From Chloroflexota bacterium (GTDB lineage Bacteria; Chloroflexota; Anaerolineae; J102), in NCBI GenBank assembly GCA_013152695.1, contig JAADFV010000193.1, positions 1 through 5,121 on the forward strand: a stretch of 5,121 nt of DNA, written 5' to 3'. The position numbers and the translations under genes are program-made. Below, one piece after another: positions 1 to 5,121 of the stretch; positions within the stretch are counted from its first letter, which is position 1; each line of letters opens with the position of its first letter. The notes under the pieces were generated by a model. The model had not been told where the DNA came from, did not search any database, and saw nothing but the letters and a program-made list of their open reading frames with translations.

Positions 1-1964
1 GCGAGCAGGACGGCGTGGTGCATGTCGAAGATTATAAGTTCATGTGCTCTGCCCCTGGGCAGGAGATGTTCAAGAAGGCGATTAAAGAGAAGGGGCTGGA
101 TGCCTGCATCGTCTCTGCCTGTAGCCCCAAAATGCACGAAGCCACCTTCCGTAACGCAGCGGAAGCCGCAGGGCTTAACCCGTTTAAGGTAGAAATCGCC
201 AACATCCGCGAACAGTGTTCCTGGGTGCATGACGACAAGGCCATAGGCACGGTCAAATCCAAGGATCTGACCAAGATGATGGTTGAACGCATCAAGTTCA
301 ACAAGCCGCTGGAACGCTACGTCATGCCGCTGACCAAGCGCGCATTGGTGCTTGGTGGTGGTATCGCTGGCATCCAGGCTGCACTTGATCTGGCTCAAGC
401 GGGTGTTGACGTACATATTGTTGAACGTGAGCCATCACTGGGCGGCAACATGGCGCGTCTCTCTGAGACCTTCCCTACCCTGGATTGCTCTCAGTGCATC
501 ATGACCCCACGCATGGTGGAGGTGCAAAACCATCCGCTGATTACCGTACACGCCTACGCCGAACTGGAGCAGCTTTCAGGCTTTATCGGTAACTTCCGTG
601 CGCGCATCCGCCAAAAAGCAAAATTCGTCATCGACGATCTCTGTACCGGCTGTGGTGAGTGCTGGGAGAAGTGTCCATTCTCTACCGAGAGTGAGTTTGA
701 GATGGGGCTGGCAAAACGCAGCATCATCTACATCCCATTTCCTCAGGCTGTGCCTACCGTACCTGTAATTGATAAGACAGAGTGCCCCAAGATTCTGAAA
801 GACAAGTGCGGCCTCTGCGCCGATGTCTGCGGCCCTGACTGTATCGACTTTACCCAGCAGGACGAGATCAAAGAGATCGACTTTGGTGCCGTTATCGTGG
901 CGACCGGCTTTGAACTGATGCCGAATGTCTACCGCGAGTATGGCGGCTGGCGGCCACCTCACATGACCCCCAAGAAGCTGACGGCCAAGCAGCGCAGGGC
1001 TCTGCCTCGCTCCGATGCGGGTCGTCTGGTTGATGTTATCAACGGCCTTGAATTTGAGCGTCTGGCCTCTGCCTCCGGCCCGACGGGTGGTCAGATTCGT
1101 CGTCCATCCGATGGCAAGATTCCAGAGGTTGTCGTCTTCATTGCTTGTGTTGGCTCGCGTGACTGCAACAAGGGTGTGGAGTACTGCTCCAAGATCTGCT
1201 GCATGTACACCGCCAAGCACACCATGCTCTATCAGCACTCTGTGCATCACGGCAAGTCCTACGTCTTCTACATGGATATCCGTGCAGGCGGTAAAGGCTA
1301 CGAAGAGTTCATTAACCGCGCTCAGGATGAAGGTGCACAGTATGTGCGTGGCCGCGTCTCCCGCCTGACTAAACGTGGCGACAAAATCCTGGTTAAAGGT
1401 GCAGATACCCTGACCGGTCAAGCAGTTGATGTCGAAGCAGATATGGTCGTATTGGCTACGGCTATGGTCTCACAGGGTGATTCCGAAGAGGTCGCTCAAA
1501 CCTTAGGCATAGGCTACGACAAGCACGGCTTCTTCTCTGAGCAGCATCCAAAGCTGATGCCGGTTGAATCTTCAACAGGCGGCATCTTCCTGGCAGGTGC
1601 CTGCCAGGGTGTAAAGGATATCCCCGAGACAGTTTCACAAGCCTCGGCAACTGCTGCAAAGGTACTCGCCCTCTTCTCTAAAGATGAGATGATGCGCGAC
1701 CCCGAGGTAGCCATCGTCGACCAAGAGAAGTGCATGAACTGCTGGGACTGCGTCACCGTATGTCCCTACCTTGCCATCGACCGGGTTGAGCTGAAGGATC
1801 GCAACGGCAACTTCCGCAAATGGGCCGCTTATGTGAACCCCGGACTCTGCCAGGGCTGTGGCATCTGTAACACCGCATGCCGTTCCAAAAGCATCGAGCT
1901 TATGGGTTACACCAACGAGCAAGTCTATGCCCAGATCACCGCCTTTGGCGGGGACATTATTTAA
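1..1964 (+). CDS. hdrA: HdrA-type electron-bifurcating flavoprotein, 5' truncated
   Basis: Partial gene: the reading frame (codons from base 3) is open to the window edge and the protein lacks about 30-40 N-terminal residues, so GTG 15 is not the true start. Counting from GTG 15 as residue 1: the N-terminal domain remnant has CSAPGQ (11-16) and CSPKMHE (36-42); a thioredoxin-reductase-like FAD domain has GGGIAG (114-119) and DCSQC (157-161); an inserted ferredoxin domain has C210, C213, C216, C220 and C257, C265, C268, C272; C378, C391, C395 and C396 have the C-x12-C-x3-CC spacing of the special HdrA [4Fe-4S] cluster; a C-terminal ferredoxin has C573/576/579/583 and C612/615/618/622. In the family HdrA is the cytoplasmic bifurcating core: it receives electrons through MvhD and splits them between ferredoxin and HdrBC. 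Residues about 311-340 hold an extra segment not expected in classical HdrA. QmoA/QmoB are related, but the full HdrA domain set and the adjacent mvhD favour HdrA. Family very sure; physiological role inferred. Confidence 0.95.
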   Translation, partial: EQDGVVHVEDYKFMCSAPGQEMFKKAIKEKGLDACIVSACSPKMHEATFRNAAEAAGLNPFKVEIANIREQCSWVHDDKAIGTVKSKDLTKMMVERIKFNKPLERYVMPLTKRALVLGGGIAGIQAALDLAQAGVDVHIVEREPSLGGNMARLSETFPTLDCSQCIMTPRMVEVQNHPLITVHAYAELEQLSGFIGNFRARIRQKAKFVIDDLCTGCGECWEKCPFSTESEFEMGLAKRSIIYIPFPQAVPTVPVIDKTECPKILKDKCGLCADVCGPDCIDFTQQDEIKEIDFGAVIVATGFELMPNVYREYGGWRPPHMTPKKLTAKQRRALPRSDAGRLVDVINGLEFERLASASGPTGGQIRRPSDGKIPEVVVFIACVGSRDCNKGVEYCSKICCMYTAKHTMLYQHSVHHGKSYVFYMDIRAGGKGYEEFINRAQDEGAQYVRGRVSRLTKRGDKILVKGADTLTGQAVDVEADMVVLATAMVSQGDSEEVAQTLGIGYDKHGFFSEQHPKLMPVESSTGGIFLAGACQGVKDIPETVSQASATAAKVLALFSKDEMMRDPEVAIVDQEKCMNCWDCVTVCPYLAIDRVELKDRNGNFRKWAAYVNPGLCQGCGICNTACRSKSIELMGYTNEQVYAQITAFGGDII

Positions 1965-1991
1965 AGTCTTCAGGTTTAAAAGAGCTGATAC

Positions 1992-2477
1992 ATGGGAAAG
2001 AAAATTGTAATACATGACTTTGAACCAAAGATCATGGCCTTCGTGTGCAAATGGTGCACATATTCGGGTGCCGACCTCGCCGGTACTAGCCGTATGGATT
2101 ACTCACCCAACGTACGCATGGTGCGCCTGCCATGTTCAGGTCGTATTGATCCACAATTCATGATCAAGGCATTTGAACAAGGTGCCGATGGTGTCTTTAT
2201 CTCTGGTTGTCATCCGGGTGATTGTCACTACAATGAAGGCAACTATTATGCTCGTCGGCGCAACACCACCTTTCGCCAACTGATGGACTTCCATGGTATT
2301 GATATCGAACGTATTGAGTTCTCTTGGATATCTGCCGCAGAAGCCATCAAGTGGACTGAGGTCATTGATGCCTTTACCGACAAGGTGAGAGAGCTGGGCC
2401 GTCATCCACAATATGATGATGAGGTTGTTGACCCCTACGCCCAGTTTCTGGTGCAGAAAGATCAGGAGTCCGCATGA
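1992..2477 (+). CDS. mvhD: MvhD/FlxD-type [2Fe-2S] electron-transfer subunit
   Basis: A 161-residue protein of the MvhD family, the adaptor that carries electrons from a hydrogenase, formate dehydrogenase or Flx module to HdrA. The five family cysteines are present: C19 and C22 (CKWC), C48 (LPCSGR), and C73 and C78 (SGCHPGDC). The GNYYARRR segment (83-90) and the WISAAEA segment near residue 111 are also typical. The length is normal for a free-standing MvhD. ATG 1992 lies 27 nt after the hdrA stop, with a weak AGAG-type ribosome site 7 nt upstream. The hdrA-mvhD adjacency implies that the two proteins bind each other. The neighbouring NAD(P)H-reductase-type genes and the lack of a hydrogenase large subunit here suggest the FlxD role rather than that of a true Mvh hydrogenase subunit; the symbol names the family only. 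Confidence 0.93.
   Translation: MGKKIVIHDFEPKIMAFVCKWCTYSGADLAGTSRMDYSPNVRMVRLPCSGRIDPQFMIKAFEQGADGVFISGCHPGDCHYNEGNYYARRRNTTFRQLMDFHGIDIERIEFSWISAAEAIKWTEVIDAFTDKVRELGRHPQYDDEVVDPYAQFLVQKDQESA
2464..2468 (+). promoter_or_regulatory. Ribosome binding site AGGAG for the 2474 gene
   Basis: AGGAG lies inside the last codons of mvhD, 5 nt before ATG 2474. Together with the ATGA stop/start overlap (2474-2477) it fixes the start and indicates translational coupling, which would keep the two subunits at similar levels. Confidence 0.75.
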
Positions 2478-3367
2478 TCGAACAAATCCGTAACCAGGCC
2501 CGCCTGCTGCTGGAAGATGGCGATGTTGATGTCGTAATTGGTTATGCCGAAGGGAGCGATCCCTCGCGCACAACCCCTGTTTTTATCCGTAAAGCAGAAG
2601 ATGTAGATAAACTGATCTATGATCCGCGCTGCATCAACTCACTGCCGCTCTACCTCAACAAGCGCCACGAGTACACGCGCAAGGGCTGGAAGAAGACCGC
2701 CATTATCGGCAAGGGGTGTGACATCCGCGCCATCGTTCAGCTGATTGCCGAAAACCAACTGAAACGCGATGAGATCTACATCCTGGGTGTCCCTTGTGAA
2801 GGCGTTGTCTCTCACCCCGAGAAGTGGGATGGCAGCCTGCATGATGGCAACCGCGCCAGCAAATGCACCGATTGCGATGTCATGATCCCGCATGAGACGG
2901 ACTTCTTCCCCGGTGACAAGCCTGATGTCGACCGCTCCGGTCCTTATGAGGTGAGTTCTCCCAAGGTTGCAAACCTAATGGAATTGCAGCTGGATAAACG
3001 TTTTGCCTTCTGGAAAGCGGATTTTGATCGCTGCTTCAAATGCTATGCCTGCCGCGAGGTATGCCCACACTGCTCATGCAATGTCTGCATTACCGATGAG
3101 ACAACACCCAGCTGGATCGACCCCGCCGCACATAAAAAGGGTGTTTTCTCCTGGCACTTGACTCGCGCCATGCATCTGGTTGGCCGCTGCACCGGTTGCG
3201 GTGAATGTACCCGCGCCTGCCCAATGGACATTCAGGTGGATCTCTTCAACCAACGCATGAAAGAAGTTGTGCAAGAGAGCTACAGTTACAAACCAGGCTA
3301 CTCCCTGGAAGACAAGCACCCATTGATCACCTACAAGGTCGATGATCGCGAGGATTTCATCAAGTAG
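2474..3367 (+). CDS. FrhB-like / 4Fe-4S dicluster electron-transfer protein (possible FlxC)
   Basis: A soluble 297-residue protein with 16 cysteines. Residues 1 to about 140 resemble the N-terminal part of coenzyme F420 hydrogenase beta (FrhB)-type proteins, with GKGCDIRAI (79-87), LGVPCEG (104-110) and a C131-x2-C134 pair. The C-terminal part carries two ferredoxin motifs, C187/190/193/197-Pro and C239/242/245/249-Pro. The first runs on into extra cysteines C200, C202 and C205 and a following PSW. No signal peptide or membrane segment is seen. It overlaps mvhD by four bases. In this context it most likely carries electrons between the NAD(P)H-oxidising subunits and MvhD/HdrA, the place held by one of the FlxB/FlxC proteins in Flx-Hdr complexes; which letter applies cannot be decided here. 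It is not HdrB (no CCG-type motif) and not a plain HdrC (FrhB-like N-terminal region). Binding of F420 is not implied. Confidence 0.85.
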   Translation: MIEQIRNQARLLLEDGDVDVVIGYAEGSDPSRTTPVFIRKAEDVDKLIYDPRCINSLPLYLNKRHEYTRKGWKKTAIIGKGCDIRAIVQLIAENQLKRDEIYILGVPCEGVVSHPEKWDGSLHDGNRASKCTDCDVMIPHETDFFPGDKPDVDRSGPYEVSSPKVANLMELQLDKRFAFWKADFDRCFKCYACREVCPHCSCNVCITDETTPSWIDPAAHKKGVFSWHLTRAMHLVGRCTGCGECTRACPMDIQVDLFNQRMKEVVQESYSYKPGYSLEDKHPLITYKVDDREDFIK

Positions 3368-3415
3368 CACGGAACCAAGATATAAGCCCAAGAGAGCGCA
3401 AGTCCACTACCCTGG

Positions 3416-3430
3416 CTTTGCATCCCAAAG
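3416..3430 (+). other. Small stem-loop covering a potential ribosome site
   Basis: CTTTG (3416-3420) pairs with CAAAG (3426-3430) around the 5-nt loop CATCC. The right arm contains most of AAAGG (3427-3431), the only Shine-Dalgarno-like string before the HydB-like gene, located 5 nt ahead of TTG 3437. A five-pair stem is weak and may be chance. Confidence 0.3.
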
Positions 3431-3444
3431 GCACATTTGAGTTT

Positions 3445-3456
3445 CAATTCGAATTG
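3445..3456. repeat. Perfect 12-bp palindrome CAATTCGAATTG
   Basis: The sequence equals its own reverse complement and ends 7 nt before ATG 3464. It could be a dimeric regulator site or part of a structure at the ribosome entry site of the HydB-like gene. With no centre loop it is a poor RNA hairpin, so if it functions a DNA-binding site is likelier. Chance remains possible in an AT-rich spacer. Confidence 0.35.
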
Positions 3457-3463
3457 TGAATTT

Positions 3464-4576
3464 ATGAAAACAGCCACACTTAACAAAAGCGACATCGGCA
3501 AATGCATCGATCTATTGCTGCAGGCCGATCTACGGGTAATCGCCCCACGCCTTCAACCCCGGTTGGATGAAGACGGCCCTGATTCCATCGATGTTCTCAC
3601 CTTTACTGAGGTTGACTCGGGTGATGACCACCAGGTTGGTGAAGGTCTGCTCCCACTCAACGGCGTAAAGGAGTTTCTGTTCGCAAAACATGAACCTCTG
3701 TTTGCCTACGAGAAACGCGGCAAAAAGATTGAGATCATCCCCGTCCACCACGAATACCCGCAGACGGTAATCATTGGTGTGCGCCCTTGTGATGCGGCTT
3801 CAATCGCCTCACTGGAGTCCGTCTTCTCCGATGCCAACGCGGGCTTTGAAGACCCCTTCTTCACCGAGCGGCGTTCGCGTACCACCTTCATCACCTACTC
3901 CTGCACCGCACCGGATGCCAGCTGCTTCTGTACCTCGGTCAATCTATCGCCCGATAGCGCCAAGGGATCGGACCTGCACCTGACCGAGATCGGTGACGGC
4001 CGTCTGCATGTCGAGGTGATTACCAAGGCCGGTGAGGCCGTAGCCAAACAGCTGCAGGATTTGCTTGAAGGCGAAGGCGATCAGGCAGCACGTGACAAAG
4101 CCGGTGCTGAGGTCAGTGAGAAATTGACCCGCATTCGTGACTCAGCCCCCATCATGGATTGGCTGATGGATACCGCCAACTTTGATGATGAGATGTGGCA
4201 ACGTCTTGGCGAGAAATGTATCGGCTGCGGAGCCTGTACATTTGCCTGCCCCACCTGCCACTGCTTCGACATCGTTGACGAGAACAAAGGCTCCAAGGGC
4301 TACCGGGTCAAATTTTGGGACTCCTGCCAGTTTGACCACTTCACCCTGCATGCCTCTGGCCATAACCCCCGTGATTGGCAGTACAAACGCTACCGCAATC
4401 GTTTCAACTGCAAGTTCAAGATCTATCCAGAGAAATTTGAGACGCCAGGTTGCGTTGGCTGCGGTCGTTGTATCCGCGCCTGCCCAGTCAACCTGGATAT
4501 TACCGAATACATGGCCGAGGTCGCCCACAAGGCAGCCAACCCAAACGCCATGAAAGCTGACCCAGATTTCGAATAA
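3464..4576 (+). CDS. 4Fe-4S dicluster protein, sulfhydrogenase-beta (HydB/AsrA) type, FlxB-like
   Basis: A 370-residue soluble protein of the family that includes sulfhydrogenase subunit beta (HydB) and anaerobic sulfite reductase subunit A. These partner an FAD/NAD(P)-binding subunit and relay electrons from its flavin through two [4Fe-4S] clusters. Family signatures: GVRPCDA (105-111), CTAPDASCFC (147-156), C252/255/258/262-Pro followed by TCHCFD, WDSCQF (285-290), HASGHNPR (296-303), and C330/333/336/340-Pro. The extra cysteines C265, C267, C288 and C316 are usual in this family. ATG 3464 is chosen because the protein then begins MKTATLNKSD, like its relatives; a 9-residue longer form from TTG 3437 has a better spaced AAAGG but a prefix without family resemblance. 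Its downstream partner is the FlxA-like gene at 4658, the same pairing as HydB-HydG and AsrA-AsrB. A true sulfite reductase is unlikely, because Hdr genes rather than asrC-like genes surround it in this window. Confidence 0.88.
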   Translation: MKTATLNKSDIGKCIDLLLQADLRVIAPRLQPRLDEDGPDSIDVLTFTEVDSGDDHQVGEGLLPLNGVKEFLFAKHEPLFAYEKRGKKIEIIPVHHEYPQTVIIGVRPCDAASIASLESVFSDANAGFEDPFFTERRSRTTFITYSCTAPDASCFCTSVNLSPDSAKGSDLHLTEIGDGRLHVEVITKAGEAVAKQLQDLLEGEGDQAARDKAGAEVSEKLTRIRDSAPIMDWLMDTANFDDEMWQRLGEKCIGCGACTFACPTCHCFDIVDENKGSKGYRVKFWDSCQFDHFTLHASGHNPRDWQYKRYRNRFNCKFKIYPEKFETPGCVGCGRCIRACPVNLDITEYMAEVAHKAANPNAMKADPDFE

Positions 4577-4595
4577 ATTGCCGGGAGCAATTTAT
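4573..4595 (+). other. Stem-loop 1 at the end of the HydB-like gene
   Basis: ATAAATTGC (4573-4581) pairs perfectly with GCAATTTAT (4587-4595), giving nine base pairs around loop CGGGA, and includes the TAA stop (4574-4576). The stem is AT-rich and no T-run follows, so it is not a standard rho-independent terminator. It is better read as a 3'-end stabiliser or processing element inside the operon mRNA. Confidence 0.55.
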
Positions 4596-4599
4596 CACG

Positions 4600-4618
4600 T
4601 TAGCCCTGTTAAGGGTAA
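4600..4618 (+). other. Stem-loop 2 in the intergenic spacer
   Basis: TTA(g)CCCT (4600-4607, with G4603 bulged) pairs with AGGGTAA (4612-4618) around loop GTTA. It has seven pairs with one bulge and is the weakest of the three. It sits directly between stem-loops 1 and 3 with almost no unpaired sequence between them. Confidence 0.4.
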
Positions 4619-4634
4619 GTCTCAGGGATGAGAC
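4619..4634 (+). promoter_or_regulatory. Stem-loop 3 with a CsrA/RsmA-like GGA loop
   Basis: GTCTCA (4619-4624) pairs perfectly with TGAGAC (4629-4634) around a four-base loop GGGA. The segment CAGGGATG (4623-4630) matches the core of the known CsrA consensus (ACARGGAUGU) at eight positions in a row, and GGA lies in a hairpin loop, the preferred CsrA presentation. Its centre is about 30 nt before GTG 4658, too far to overlap the ribosome site itself. CsrA binding is an inference from the motif. Confidence 0.4.
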
Positions 4635-4642
4635 GAATAATA

Positions 4643-4647
4643 TAAGG
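4643..4647 (+). promoter_or_regulatory. Ribosome binding site for the FlxA-like gene
   Basis: TAAGG lies 10 nt before GTG 4658. The TAA at 4643-4645 is also the nearest upstream in-frame stop, so ATG 4628 cannot be the start. GTG 4658 is therefore preferred; ATG 4685 (codon 10) is the only nearby alternative. Confidence 0.6.
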
Positions 4648-4657
4648 TATTACATCC

Positions 4658-5121
4658 GTGTCCAATATCTATCAACCTGATCTTATGACCATCACCAAGG
4701 TCATCAACGAAGCGCCAGGCATCAAAACCTTTCACCTGCAATTTCAGGATGAAAACATCGCCAAGAACTTCAGCTTTGAGACTGGTCAATTCGGCGAATA
4801 CTCCGCCTTTGGCGCAGGAGAGAGCACATTCTGCATCGCCTCCTCTCCCACCCGCCCGGATCACATCGAGTGCTGCTTCCGTGAGACAGGCAAGAATACC
4901 GCTGCCCTTGCCAACCTCACCGAAGGTGACACCATCGGCTTTCGTGGCCCCTATGGCAACACCTTCCCGCTCGACGATTGGAAAGGCAAAAACCTGATCT
5001 TTATCGGCGGTGGTATCGCCTTACCTCCCCTGCGTTCCGTCATCTGGAACTGCCTCGATCTGCGCGAGCAGGATGGCCGCTTTGAGCACATCTCCGTTGT
5101 ATACGGTGCCAAAAGTGTGCA
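4658..5121 (+). CDS. FAD/NAD(P)-binding reductase, HydG/AsrB (FlxA)-like, 3' truncated
   Basis: The first 154 residues of a ferredoxin-NADP+ reductase-fold protein; the family is usually about 270-290 residues, so a little over half is present. This subunit would exchange hydride with NAD(P)H and feed single electrons to the HydB-like dicluster partner. Visible motifs: GQFGEYS (43-49) and FCIASSP (58-64), the flavin-binding strand that replaces RxYS in this branch; RETGKNT (75-81); GPYGNTFP (97-104); and GGGIALPPLRSV (117-128), the start of the nucleotide-binding domain. The C-terminal half, where relatives carry pyridine-nucleotide contacts and a [2Fe-2S] cysteine cluster (as in PyrK), lies beyond the window, so NADH versus NADPH preference cannot be judged. 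GTG 4658 is the first start after the in-frame TAA at 4643. Placement after the HydB-like gene supports the FlxB-FlxA pairing. Confidence 0.88.
   Translation, partial: MSNIYQPDLMTITKVINEAPGIKTFHLQFQDENIAKNFSFETGQFGEYSAFGAGESTFCIASSPTRPDHIECCFRETGKNTAALANLTEGDTIGFRGPYGNTFPLDDWKGKNLIFIGGGIALPPLRSVIWNCLDLREQDGRFEHISVVYGAKSV

Larger units (their letters stand above)
3368..3463 (+). other. 96-nt intergenic spacer within the operon
   Basis: The gap between the FrhB-like and HydB-like genes is longer than the two gaps before it. It holds a small stem-loop (3416-3430) and a 12-bp palindrome (3445-3456). I see no T-run terminator and no convincing -35/-10 pair, so read-through transcription is the simplest reading. 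Confidence 0.6.

Noticed and set aside
15..17. GTG 15 as the true start of hdrA
   Set aside because: The frame is open to the window edge, and the typical HdrA N-terminal residues, including an early cysteine motif, would be missing. The gene begins upstream.
576..1421. Long minus-strand open frame (281 codons) opposite hdrA
   Set aside because: It lies fully inside hdrA, whose plus-strand product has clear family motifs throughout. The minus translation resembles no family I know.
4142..4528. Minus-strand open frame opposite the HydB-like gene
   Set aside because: It overlaps the conserved dicluster region of the HydB-like gene. The frame is open because of codon bias on the other strand.
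4182..4553. Plus-strand open frame of 123 codons in another frame of the HydB-like gene
   Set aside because: It is out-of-frame within a conserved gene, of low-complexity composition, with no ribosome site of note.
4573..4634. Rho-independent terminator after the HydB-like gene
   Set aside because: Stem 1 is AT-rich, and none of the three stems is followed by a run of T. A functional partner gene follows at once.
4641..4646. TATAAG as a -10 box for a promoter of the FlxA-like gene
   Set aside because: No acceptable -35 element is seen about 17 nt upstream, and the string overlaps the ribosome binding site.
4749..4997. Plus-strand open frame of 82 codons inside the FlxA-like gene
   Set aside because: It is a frame shadow of the FlxA-like coding region, which has the flavin and nucleotide motifs in its own frame.

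Overview
The window is wall-to-wall plus-strand coding sequence for iron-sulfur and flavin electron-transfer proteins. Five genes run in one direction and look like one operon. In order they are: the 3' part of an HdrA-type flavoprotein (5' end outside the window), an MvhD/FlxD-type [2Fe-2S] protein, a 297-residue FrhB-like/4Fe-4S dicluster protein, a 4Fe-4S dicluster protein of the sulfhydrogenase-beta (HydB/AsrA) type, and the N-terminal half of an FAD/NAD(P)-binding reductase of the HydG/AsrB (FlxA) type, cut by the window end.

This set matches the known logic of the FlxABCD-HdrABC family of NADH dehydrogenase/heterodisulfide reductases. A HydG/AsrB-like subunit takes electrons from NAD(P)H. 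Dicluster proteins and the MvhD-like adaptor pass them to HdrA, whose FAD is the site of flavin-based electron bifurcation towards low-potential ferredoxin and a disulfide-reducing HdrB/HdrC module. No HdrB or HdrC lies in the window, so the high-potential branch must be encoded beyond it or be different. The direction of electron flow in the cell (NADH oxidation or NAD+ reduction) cannot be read from sequence.

Layout: hdrA to 1964; 27-nt gap; mvhD 1992-2477; ATGA overlap; FrhB-like dicluster gene 2474-3367; 96-nt gap with a small hairpin and a perfect 12-bp palindrome; HydB-like gene 3464-4576; 81-nt gap made almost entirely of three adjacent stem-loops, with a CsrA/RsmA-like GGA site in the last loop; FlxA-like gene from GTG 4658 to the window end. 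There are no RNA genes, mobile elements or CRISPR arrays, and no convincing intrinsic terminator. No gap exceeds 100 bases.

Organism: moderate GC, ordinary bacterial codon use and Shine-Dalgarno starts point to a bacterium rather than a methanogen. The general look fits Pseudomonadota, perhaps a sulfur-metabolising gammaproteobacterium or a sulfate reducer, but this is an inference with low to moderate confidence. The most unusual items are an extra basic segment of about 20 residues inside HdrA, and the structured 4573-4645 intergenic region that could set subunit ratios after transcription.
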